Assembly (NCBI GenBank): GCA_905479665.1 | Contig: CAJQNM010000422.1 | Location: 1 to 7,721 of the forward strand | DNA length: 7,721 bases | Direction of reading: 5' to 3' | Origin: an uncultured Saprospiraceae bacterium | GTDB taxonomy: Bacteria > Bacteroidota > Bacteroidia > Chitinophagales > Saprospiraceae | Part shown: one piece after another, positions 1 to 5,362 of the stretch | Position numbering within the stretch: position 1 is the stretch's first letter | Layout of the letters: each line of letters opens with the position of its first letter | Translations under genes and position numbers: made by a program | Notes under the pieces: generated by a model | Seen by the model: the letters and a program-made list of their open reading frames with translations, nothing else | What the model was told of the DNA's origin: nothing | Databases searched by the model: none

Positions 1-119
1 CCCGCTAGCGAGGGATTAAGGGGGTGGAATTGCCTTGTATCAAACAAGCGCATTAATTCTTCGGGGAACAGATCCACCCCCTGACCCCCGCCTGCGGGGG
101 AAATGGTACGTCTTCGCAT
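1..119 (+). repeat. 119-bp direct repeat, copy 1
   Basis: This stretch recurs at 657-775 with only two differences (T6 versus G662, G32 versus A688); bases 33-119 are identical to 689-775. The two copies are 656 bp apart and bracket the DUF559 nuclease gene. The repeat holds an R-type arm (1-31, cut by the window edge), a 40-bp spacer, an F-type arm (71-103) and the start of the palindrome loop. Weaker similarity, roughly 70% by eye and ungapped, continues to about 160 versus 816. Such identity suggests a recent tandem duplication, gene conversion or repeated insertion. Confidence 0.93.
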
Positions 120-183
120 CAATCAGCTCACTAGACGGAAACGAAGGTTTCCCCCGCGGGCAAGGGATCAAGGGGGTGGAATT
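71..183. repeat. Long imperfect palindrome upstream of DUF559 gene (F1/R1)
   Basis: The left arm F1 (71-103) and right arm R1 (148-183) are inverted copies of each other. ATCCACCCCCT at 72-82 pairs with AGGGGGTGGAAT at 171-182, and GCGGGGGAAA at 94-103 pairs perfectly with TTTCCCCCGC at 148-157. The 44-bp loop has a further 5-bp match (CTTCG 112-116 with CGAAG 142-146). F1 also contains its own short hairpin, CCCCCG-CCTG-CGGGGG at 85-100. The structure ends 24 bp before the nuclease start codon. It could fold as DNA cruciform or as an RNA stem-loop in either strand. Confidence 0.85.
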
Positions 184-207
184 GCCAAAATTACTTATCT
201 TTTTTAC

Positions 208-675
208 ATGAAGCCATCTCTAGACCTTGCCTGCAAGGCCAATAATTTTCACTACAATAAAAACTTGAAACACTTTGCGAATGCCAATCGCAAAACCCTG
301 ACAAAATCCGCCGCTTGCATGTGGAAGTATCTCCTCAGCAAACGCCAAATGATGGGCTATCAATTTAGACGAGAGCGCCCGATTCTAAATTTCATTGCTG
401 ATTTTGTTTGTTTTGACTTGATGCTGATTATTGAAGTTGATGGAATCACACACATGGACCCTGAAGCACAAGCAAAAGACGCCCAAAGAGATGATGTTCT
501 CAGGTCTGTCGGCTTCGAAGTATTGCGATTTAGCAGCTCAGAAGTACTCACTGAAATGATTCAAGTTTCCCAGGCCATCGGTGAATGGATTGAGGGGCAG
601 TCTGATCGGATTCCACCTCCGGGCTCTCGCAAGCGAGGTGTGAAGCGCAGATTTCCCCCGCGAGCGAGGGATTAA
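208..675 (+). CDS. DUF559 / PD-(D/E)XK endonuclease-like protein
   Basis: The 155-residue protein matches the DUF559 family, a compact relative of Vsr mismatch endonucleases and other PD-(D/E)XK nucleases. Residues about 20-128 hold the domain: the WKYLLSKRQMMGYQFRRERPI segment (from residue 39) is the usual N-terminal signature, D65 in IADFVC and E76/D78 in IIEVDG are likely metal-binding residues, and GFEVLRF (102-108) is the conserved late strand. I place the start at ATG 208; the frame is open back to 103, but that part translates palindrome sequence. A TAnnTTTT near-match to the Bacteroidota promoter box lies at 196-203. The last 20 or so residues (from about 134, rich in Pro, Arg and Lys) are encoded by repeat DNA that also provides the stop. 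Family DNA targets are unknown; acting on the flanking palindromes is my inference. Confidence 0.85.
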   Translation: MKPSLDLACKANNFHYNKNLKHFANANRKTLTKSAACMWKYLLSKRQMMGYQFRRERPILNFIADFVCFDLMLIIEVDGITHMDPEAQAKDAQRDDVLRSVGFEVLRFSSSEVLTEMIQVSQAIGEWIEGQSDRIPPPGSRKRGVKRRFPPRARD

Positions 676-687
676 GGGGGTGGAATT
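609..687. repeat. Palindrome at 3' end of DUF559 gene (degenerate F / R)
   Basis: A degenerate F arm (GATTCCACCTCC at 609-620, then a small CTCGC-AA-GCGAG hairpin at 626-637) faces a good R arm at 652-687 (TTTCCCCCGC to AGGGGGTGGAATT). The arms are closer together than in the other two palindromes. The coding frame of the nuclease runs through this element, and the TAA stop at 673-675 lies in the R arm. Confidence 0.75.
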
Positions 688-775
688 ACCTTGTATCAAA
701 CAAGCGCATTAATTCTTCGGGGAACAGATCCACCCCCTGACCCCCGCCTGCGGGGGAAATGGTACGTCTTCGCAT
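657..775 (+). repeat. 119-bp direct repeat, copy 2
   Basis: Second copy of the direct repeat found at 1-119. It begins inside the R arm that supplies the stop codon of the DUF559 gene and ends inside the loop of the third palindrome. Homologous recombination between the copies would delete one 656-bp unit including the nuclease gene, so the locus should be prone to loss or amplification. Confidence 0.93.
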
Positions 776-873
776 GGATGATCTCAGTAGCCAGGAACGC
801 AGGTTTCCCCCGTGGGTCCGCGACTCTCGAAAGTCGCGAGACTGAACGGAGCGGGGGATTAAGGGGGTGGAAT
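727..873. repeat. Third palindrome, expanded right arm (F2/R2)
   Basis: F2 (727-760) is identical to F1. The partner R2 begins at 804 with TTTCCCCCG and resumes near 851 with GCGGGGGATTAAGGGGGTGG up to about 873. Its middle carries roughly 35 extra bases, including the hairpin CGCGACT-N6-AGTCGCG (819-838). The element lies between the nuclease module and the promoter of the following operon. No protein is likely encoded here, although a reading frame happens to stay open across it. Confidence 0.8.
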
Positions 874-897
874 CAGCAAAGGATCTCTAATCTATAC

Positions 898-905
898 TAT
901 ATTTG
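898..905 (+). promoter_or_regulatory. TAnnTTTG-type -7 box of the cyclophilin/kinase operon
   Basis: TATATTTG matches the Bacteroidota primary-sigma -7 consensus TAnnTTTG at every fixed position. Transcription would start near 911-913, leaving only a few bases before the first ATG at 916. I see no TTTG -33 box at the expected distance; that zone (about 873-880) directly abuts the end of the third palindrome. Confidence 0.5.
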
Positions 906-915
906 CAGGCTCGAA

Positions 916-1293
916 ATGGGTATGGAGCAATGGCAATTGGACTTTGAGTGGCTGCGGATTCAACACGTGGTGAAAGACCTGACTGGGCATAAAGATCTGC
1001 CTCGTCTGCAAGGCATACTTATGCTGATTGGTGTACAAGAGCTCGGGATAGTCACTTATAAATTTTCGAAAGAAGAAAAGCAGGACCTCATGCATATCGC
1101 TATTTGCAAATTACTCAGCTTTGAGGGCTTCTATCAGTTTAGTGGAAGAGATGAGGACGGCTGGCCGCACTATGAATTGACACGGCCCGTGCCCTATGAT
1201 GGAGTGAAAGAACAAGAATTATACATTAAAGAAAAGATCATACATTATTTCAGTCTGCTCGAATTATCGGGAGAAGGACTATCAGCAAATTAG
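916..1293 (+). CDS. Conserved hypothetical protein, first gene of operon
   Basis: The 125-residue soluble protein has no signal peptide, membrane span or motif I can assign. It looks like a real gene: it sits behind a good promoter box, its stop (1291-1293) is one base from the next ATG, and its composition is that of a folded protein, with EEKQDLMHIAICKLLSFEGF (residues 54-73) and a Gly-Arg-Asp-Glu-Asp-Gly-Trp-Pro-His block (77-85) that look conserved. I recall similar short uncharacterised proteins in Cytophagales, but cannot check this. ATG 916 is chosen; ATG 922 is almost as good, with little leader in either case. The frame is open back to 691, but 691-873 is palindrome DNA. A helical small protein is plausible; the function is unknown. 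Confidence 0.75.
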   Translation: MGMEQWQLDFEWLRIQHVVKDLTGHKDLPRLQGILMLIGVQELGIVTYKFSKEEKQDLMHIAICKLLSFEGFYQFSGRDEDGWPHYELTRPVPYDGVKEQELYIKEKIIHYFSLLELSGEGLSAN

Positions 1294-1294
1294 C

Positions 1295-1942
1295 ATGGAT
1301 ATGAAATATAAACTGGCATTATTGGTACTGGTGCTCATTACAGGTATGCAGTGTCAAAAAGGAGAACAAATAGTGACCATCGAGACCAGCCATGGCAAGA
1401 TGAAAGTGAAGCTTTACGATAGTACCCCGAAGCATCGCGACAACTTTGTCAAACTGGTCAAAGAAGGCTATTATGATGACCTCCTGTTTCATCGCGTGAT
1501 CAAGGGATTCATGATACAGGGGGGAGATCCCGATTCGAAAGGTGCCCCCGCCGATGCTCAATTGGGTAGTGGTAGCCCTGGATATCAGCTGGATGCTGAA
1601 TTTGGTGCCCTGCATTTTAAGGGTACGCTATCTGCTGCACGTATGCCAGACCAGGCAAACCCGCAAAAAAAATCATCTGGATCTCAGTTCTTCATTGTGC
1701 AAGGCTACCAGGTGGGAGATGAGGAACTTGCCCGTTGGGAGCAACAAAAGAATATTACCTATTCGGAGGAGGACAAAGAGCGCTATCGCACATTGGGGGG
1801 CTATCCGTTTCTTGATGGCGACTACACTGTATTTGGCGAAGTAATCGAGGGGCTTGAGATCATAGATCAAATCGCCGAAGAACCCATTGGCCAGGCAGAT
1901 CGGCCTCAGACCGACATTCCGATGAAGATAAGCATGAACTAA
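1295..1942 (+). CDS. Cyclophilin-type peptidyl-prolyl cis-trans isomerase, envelope-anchored
   Basis: The 215-residue protein starts with a hydrophobic export segment (residues 5-17) ending in Cys20, then a cyclophilin domain from about 26 to 213. The active-site block FHRVIKGFMIQGGD (65-78) supplies the catalytic Arg67, Phe72 and Gln75 equivalents; SSGSQFFIV (127-135) and FLDGDYTVFGEV (172-183) are the other family signatures. A roughly 35-residue charged insertion (about 137-170) precedes FLDGDY; I associate this loop with Bacteroidota cyclophilins. The protein should catalyse proline isomerisation of exported proteins. Cys20 suggests a lipoprotein, but the -1 residue is Gln rather than Gly, Ala or Ser, so it may instead be secreted or membrane-tethered. 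Start is ATG 1295, one base after the upstream stop, suggesting translational coupling; an in-frame ATG at 1301 is an alternative. Confidence 0.92.
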   Translation: MDMKYKLALLVLVLITGMQCQKGEQIVTIETSHGKMKVKLYDSTPKHRDNFVKLVKEGYYDDLLFHRVIKGFMIQGGDPDSKGAPADAQLGSGSPGYQLDAEFGALHFKGTLSAARMPDQANPQKKSSGSQFFIVQGYQVGDEELARWEQQKNITYSEEDKERYRTLGGYPFLDGDYTVFGEVIEGLEIIDQIAEEPIGQADRPQTDIPMKISMN

Positions 1943-2835
1943 TGAATACAAAACCAGTCTATTATTTCATTGGCTTGGGTTTGATCACCCTCGCTTCCTG
2001 CAATCTACCTTCTGCTGCGTTTTTAGTGCATCAAGAGGAAGTGGAGGCACCCTCTAAAATCGAGTTTATCAATCGCTCGGAAAAAGCTGAGTATTTCGAA
2101 TGGGATTTTGGTGATGGTCATTTCTCTACCGATAGTAATCCGGAGCATCGGTACATCCGGTCAGGAAACTACACGGTCACGCTCAAAGCAATCGCAGGAA
2201 CCAAGGCACGCTCTACAGAGCAAGCCATTTCGGTCAAGCCACCAACCGACAAGCTAGTCCAATTGAAGACCAGCCAGGGCACCATGATTATCAAACTCTT
2301 TGATGAGACTCCTCAGCACCGTGACAATTTTTTAAAACTCGCTGAAGAAGGCTACTACGACTCCTTACTTTTTCATCGTGTGATACAAGGATTTATGGTT
2401 CAGGGTGGTGATCCAAATTCGAAGGGAGCCGATGCAGGTGTGCGCCTCGGATCAGGTGGTCCTGGCTATCAAGTCCCCGCTGAGTTTAATGAGGCCTTGA
2501 TACATCAAAAAGGAGCCCTTGCCGCTGCACGAACGGGCGGACCCTCCAATCCCGATAAGAAATCTTCGGGGTCTCAGTTTTACCTGGTCCACGGGACACC
2601 TGTCGATGAAAATCAATTGAATATGTTGGAGCGGAGAAGAGGCTCAGTGTACAGCGAAGAAGCAAAAGCCGTATATAGTGATCTGGGCGGCACTCCATTT
2701 CTTGACATGGATTATACGGTATTTGGTCAGGTGATAGAGGGGCTCGAGGTCATCGATGCCATCGCGGGTATGGAAACCGGTTCTGGCGATCGACCGAAAG
2801 AAAACGTGACAATGGTAATTGAGGTAATTAAGTAA
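1942..2835 (+). CDS. PKD-domain cyclophilin-type prolyl isomerase lipoprotein
   Basis: The 297-residue protein has a clear lipoprotein signal, ITLASC with Cys20, so it should be lipidated in the envelope. Residues about 35-100 form a PKD domain (FEWDFGDG at 52-59, then the Pro-x-His-x-Tyr and GNYTVTL pattern at 67-81), a beta-sandwich usually used for protein or polysaccharide contacts. Residues 105-297 are a cyclophilin domain with FHRVIQGFMVQGGD (144-157; Arg146, Phe151, Gln154), SSGSQFYLV and FLDMDYTVFGQV. It is clearly homologous to the upstream cyclophilin, including the long charged loop (about 218-250), with well over half the aligned residues identical by eye. Its ATG overlaps the previous stop by one base (TAATG), so the pair is probably translationally coupled. 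The PKD domain may direct the isomerase to particular substrates or to the cell wall; that is inference. Confidence 0.93.
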   Translation: MNTKPVYYFIGLGLITLASCNLPSAAFLVHQEEVEAPSKIEFINRSEKAEYFEWDFGDGHFSTDSNPEHRYIRSGNYTVTLKAIAGTKARSTEQAISVKPPTDKLVQLKTSQGTMIIKLFDETPQHRDNFLKLAEEGYYDSLLFHRVIQGFMVQGGDPNSKGADAGVRLGSGGPGYQVPAEFNEALIHQKGALAAARTGGPSNPDKKSSGSQFYLVHGTPVDENQLNMLERRRGSVYSEEAKAVYSDLGGTPFLDMDYTVFGQVIEGLEVIDAIAGMETGSGDRPKENVTMVIEVIK

Positions 2836-2842
2836 ATAAACA

Positions 2843-3607
2843 ATGGGCAAGAAATCTGAAATAATACTAGGTTTTGACATAGGTGGCACAGGGCTTAAGG
2901 TCGCAATGATTGATACTGATCGTGGGAAGCTGACGACCGCCAAGCAACGCATCCTCACACCACAGCCTTCCACCCCGAGGGCTGTCGCCAAAGCCATCAA
3001 GGAAATGCTCAAGGAGTACGACGGCTACAAGGGACCGATCGGCTGCGGTTTTCCCAGCATCATGCGAAAAGGAGTAGCCAAGTCGGCCGCCAACATAGAC
3101 AAGGGCTGGATCGACACCAATGTGGAAGAACTTTTTGAAAAGGAAACGGGTCACAAGTTTTATGTGGCCAATGATGCGGATGTTGCTGGCCTGGCAGAGA
3201 TGAAGTTTGGCGCTGGCAAGAATGAAGATGGCACCGTCATCGTACTCACGATAGGTACAGGCATCGGCAGTGGCACCTTTCTTGACGGTGAGCTCTTTCC
3301 CAATACAGAATTCGGGCATCTGCTCTATGACGGCAATATCTACGAGCACCATGTCTCTAATGCAGCACGCAAGAGACTGGATTTAAGCTGGGATGAATGG
3401 GGAGAGCGCTTTAACAAGTACCTAAGCCACTTGGAGACTCTATTTTCTCCCGATCTCTTTATTCTCGGAGGAGGCGCCAGTAAAAAGATGGACCTATACC
3501 GGCATAAATTTAAGATACAGACCAAGGTTGTAGCCGCCAAGTTTCAAAACGATTCAGGCGTGATGGGCGCGGCGATGTACGCCAAATCTAGAATGAAAAA
3601 GAAGTAA
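2843..3607 (+). CDS. ppgK: ROK-family kinase, polyphosphate glucokinase type
   Basis: The 254-residue cytosolic kinase resembles polyphosphate/ATP glucokinases (PpgK), which phosphorylate glucose to glucose 6-phosphate. Visible motifs are the phosphate-1 loop FDIGGTGLK (11-19), TPQPSTP (39-45), SAANIDKGWIDTN (81-93), the catalytic NDAD (110-113), GTGIGSG (138-144), NTEFGHL (154-160, sugar-binding Glu156 and His159) and LFILGGGASK (205-214). It lacks the Cys-rich zinc site of typical ROK proteins, as PpgK enzymes do, and its length fits PpgK. Phosphoryl donor preference (polyphosphate or ATP) cannot be read from sequence alone. The gene begins seven bases after the PKD-cyclophilin stop, in an AT-rich leader without a Shine-Dalgarno sequence, and appears to end the operon. 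Its stop is only five bases from the stop of the convergent TPR gene. Confidence 0.9.
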   Translation: MGKKSEIILGFDIGGTGLKVAMIDTDRGKLTTAKQRILTPQPSTPRAVAKAIKEMLKEYDGYKGPIGCGFPSIMRKGVAKSAANIDKGWIDTNVEELFEKETGHKFYVANDADVAGLAEMKFGAGKNEDGTVIVLTIGTGIGSGTFLDGELFPNTEFGHLLYDGNIYEHHVSNAARKRLDLSWDEWGERFNKYLSHLETLFSPDLFILGGGASKKMDLYRHKFKIQTKVVAAKFQNDSGVMGAAMYAKSRMKKK

Positions 3608-3612
3608 TTAGT

Positions 3613-5025
3613 TTATCCGGTGATTTCAACTTTACAGAAGTCGATCAGCTGTCCAACTTTGATGACCTTGCGCAGACCTGGAATGACCTCATAGATCACC
3701 TCTGCCAATTCAATATTTTCCAGCAGGGCAATGCGCAGCGACTCCAATCCAGATTTCTCACCCTGGCGTAGGAAATCAAGAGCTGCCCGACAATAGAGTA
3801 GCTCTGCTCCACCCGCATGAAAATCTCCTTCGCGGATCACCTCATCGGCTTGGTCATACTCTTCGATAAAAATGAGAAACTTAGCATGAGCGCTCCACAT
3901 CTCCGTCAGCTCAGGACCTAATTCCGTTGCTTTCTGAAAGTAATAGTGGGCTTTGGTAAATTCCTTTAGCGCACAGAACGCTTGTCCCAAAGCACAAAAG
4001 TACTCCTCGCGTCGATCCTCGAGCTCAATCGCTTTAAAATAAGAGTTGACAGCGCTGAGCCAGCGATCTTCACGACTGTGGCAAATGCCTAAGAAATAAT
4101 AAACTTCATCGTTGTACGGATCAAGCTTAGAAGCCTTGCTGAAGTATTCTTTGGCCGTCATGTAGTCACCGATCTTCAGATAGCACTCTCCCAGATTACT
4201 GAGCAGATCTGAATCCGGGCCAAAATATTCAAGCGCTTCAAAGTAAATGCTCATGGCCTTGCGATACTCGCAGGTCTGAAAACACAGGTCGGCACATTCA
4301 CGATAGCCTAACTCAAACTCCTCATTGATGAGGTAAGAATATTCATAGGCCTCAATCGCCTCTTCGTACTTGCCGCGGCAAGAGAGGGCATGACCAAGAT
4401 TATACCAGGCTAAAAAGCTATACGGCGTTTGGTCAATCAGCTTTTGATGGAAACGGATGCTCTCATTGTATTTCTTAGTAAGTTCGGTGCAAACCCAAAC
4501 TTTTTCCAAGGCTTCTTCATTGCCAGAATCAAAGGCGAGTGATTTCTTGAGACAATCAAACATCTTATGATAGTTCTTGGTCGTCTCGTAGACTTGCGCC
4601 TCGCTCAGATAAATATCGCTGAGCTCATCTTCCGTTGCATTTACCTTGGTTTTTTCAATAAGCAGCAACGCTTCACCAAAGTCTCCCTTACTGCAGAGAA
4701 TCTTCGCTCGCAATAATTGAATCTCAGGCTCACACGGAGCATATGCTTCCGCGATATCCAAGAATGTCATGGCTTGGTCAGAATTTCTCAAAGCAAGAAA
4801 TAACTCTGCTTTTCGGATATGTAAATCCGCAGAAAATCCATGTTGTCCAATGGCATAGTCTACCACTTCTATTGCTTTGTCAAAAAGCAATTCTCTCTCG
4901 TAGTAGAGAATCAGTTTGTGGAAATCTATTTCCTTGATGAAGCTCACTTCATCTTTCTGACTCATCTTCTCAAACTCGTTGACAAGAAGAAGGAGAGAAT
5001 GATCTCGTTCTGAATTATATTTCAT
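3613..5025 (-). CDS. Tetratricopeptide-repeat protein
   Basis: The 470-residue protein has no signal peptide or membrane span and is made largely of TPR-like helix pairs. The clearest units cover about 205-238 (AWYNLGHALSCRGKYEEAI), 239-272, 273-306 (LLSNLGECYLKIGDYMTAKE), 307-340 (YYFLGICHSREDRWLSAVNS) and 341-374 (FCALGQAFCALKEFTKAHYY); more diverged repeats occupy about 35-200 and 375-432. The repeat array should form a superhelical scaffold for protein-protein contacts in the cytoplasm; the partner is unknown. ATG 5025 opens the frame. An AGGAG lies only one base upstream of it, too close to act as a normal ribosome site. The gene has its own transcription unit: 337 bp separates it from the operon upstream on the same strand. 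It is slightly acidic and unusually Cys-containing for a scaffold (C98, C111, C158, C179 and others), consistent with a reducing cytosol. Confidence 0.9.
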   Translation of the reverse strand: MKYNSERDHSLLLLVNEFEKMSQKDEVSFIKEIDFHKLILYYERELLFDKAIEVVDYAIGQHGFSADLHIRKAELFLALRNSDQAMTFLDIAEAYAPCEPEIQLLRAKILCSKGDFGEALLLIEKTKVNATEDELSDIYLSEAQVYETTKNYHKMFDCLKKSLAFDSGNEEALEKVWVCTELTKKYNESIRFHQKLIDQTPYSFLAWYNLGHALSCRGKYEEAIEAYEYSYLINEEFELGYRECADLCFQTCEYRKAMSIYFEALEYFGPDSDLLSNLGECYLKIGDYMTAKEYFSKASKLDPYNDEVYYFLGICHSREDRWLSAVNSYFKAIELEDRREEYFCALGQAFCALKEFTKAHYYFQKATELGPELTEMWSAHAKFLIFIEEYDQADEVIREGDFHAGGAELLYCRAALDFLRQGEKSGLESLRIALLENIELAEVIYEVIPGLRKVIKVGQLIDFCKVEITG

Positions 5026-5182
5026 GCTCCTAGGGGGAAGGATTGTCGTTTATCGTTGAGTAAAGAAAACAAATAATAGAGTAAGGAATGGCTGAAGGGT
5101 GGCTTTTTTATCCACATTCCATCGATTGCTCCCTTGAATTACGATAACTTCTAATGCGTCCAATCTTCAGTGAAACAGGAGA

Positions 5183-5204
5183 TTAAATATTATAACATAT
5201 TTAA
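5183..5204. promoter_or_regulatory. Perfect 8-bp inverted repeat, TTAAATAT-N6-ATATTTAA
   Basis: The two 8-base arms are exact reverse complements separated by TATAAC. The centre is about 170 bp upstream of the TPR start. The size and spacing would suit a dimeric repressor, but AT-rich sequence makes chance dyads common, so regulatory function is only a possibility. Confidence 0.3.
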
Positions 5205-5306
5205 ATTGATTGAGTTAGTCTGGTTAACCTATTCTATAACATGAGGAAATACATGACGGGTAATCATCAGGCTTGGAAATGTTAAAATTTGAAGATTTTG
5301 TCAGTA

Positions 5307-5318
5307 TATATGCATATA
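5307..5318. repeat. 12-bp perfect palindrome TATATGCATATA
   Basis: An uninterrupted 12-bp palindrome about 45 bp beyond the stop codon of the Spy/CpxP-like gene. It has no loop or T-tract, so it is a poor intrinsic terminator; it may be chance in AT-rich DNA. Confidence 0.3.
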
Positions 5319-5362
5319 GTGTCATATGAATGCGCGTATTCTGAAAAACCACTTAGAAATTC

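Larger units (their letters stand above)
1..873. mobile_element. Candidate DUF559-nuclease/palindrome module
   Basis: The region combines one small nuclease-like gene, three F/R palindromes plus one R arm cut by the left edge, and a near-perfect 119-bp direct repeat with 656-bp period. There is no transposase, no integrase and no classical terminal inverted repeat or target duplication that I can see. The layout recalls REP/RAYT elements, where a single DNA-processing enzyme is flanked by the palindromes it acts on, but here the enzyme family is DUF559 rather than a Y1/HUH transposase. Mobility is an inference; outer boundaries are unknown because the left part lies outside the window. Confidence 0.4.
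5026..5362. other. AT-rich intergenic region
   Basis: This 337-bp gap lies between the end of the sigma-factor operon and the start of the TPR gene, both on the minus strand. It should contain the terminator of the former and the promoter of the latter, but I find no convincing hairpin-plus-T-tract and no perfect TAnnTTTG box on the minus strand. The best structures are two AT-rich dyads described separately. No coding frame of credible length is present. Confidence 0.7.

Noticed and set aside
103..207. Upstream extension of the DUF559 reading frame from ATG 103
   Set aside because: The extension translates the loop and R arm of a palindrome; the family domain begins well after ATG 208.
1..873. 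CRISPR array
   Set aside because: Repeats are inverted pairs with unequal spacing and a gene between them, not short direct repeats with uniform spacers, and no cas gene is present.
1..873. Insertion sequence
   Set aside because: No transposase, no recognisable terminal inverted repeats bounding a gene at both ends with a target duplication.
691..915. Upstream extension of the hypothetical gene to ATG 691
   Set aside because: It translates direct-repeat and palindrome DNA that also occurs at 35-119 in a non-coding setting; the promoter box at 898-905 would lie inside it.
2867..3352. 161-codon open frame on the minus strand opposite the ROK kinase
   Set aside because: The plus-strand kinase has all family motifs; the antisense product has no recognisable domain and no independent signals.
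5070..5078. Promoter-like TA-N3-TTTG on the minus strand upstream of the TPR gene
   Set aside because: The spacing is one base longer than the TAnnTTTG consensus and no -33 element accompanies it.
5241..5285. 14-codon open frame on the plus strand in the intergenic gap
   Set aside because: Too short to distinguish from chance and without ribosome-binding or promoter support.
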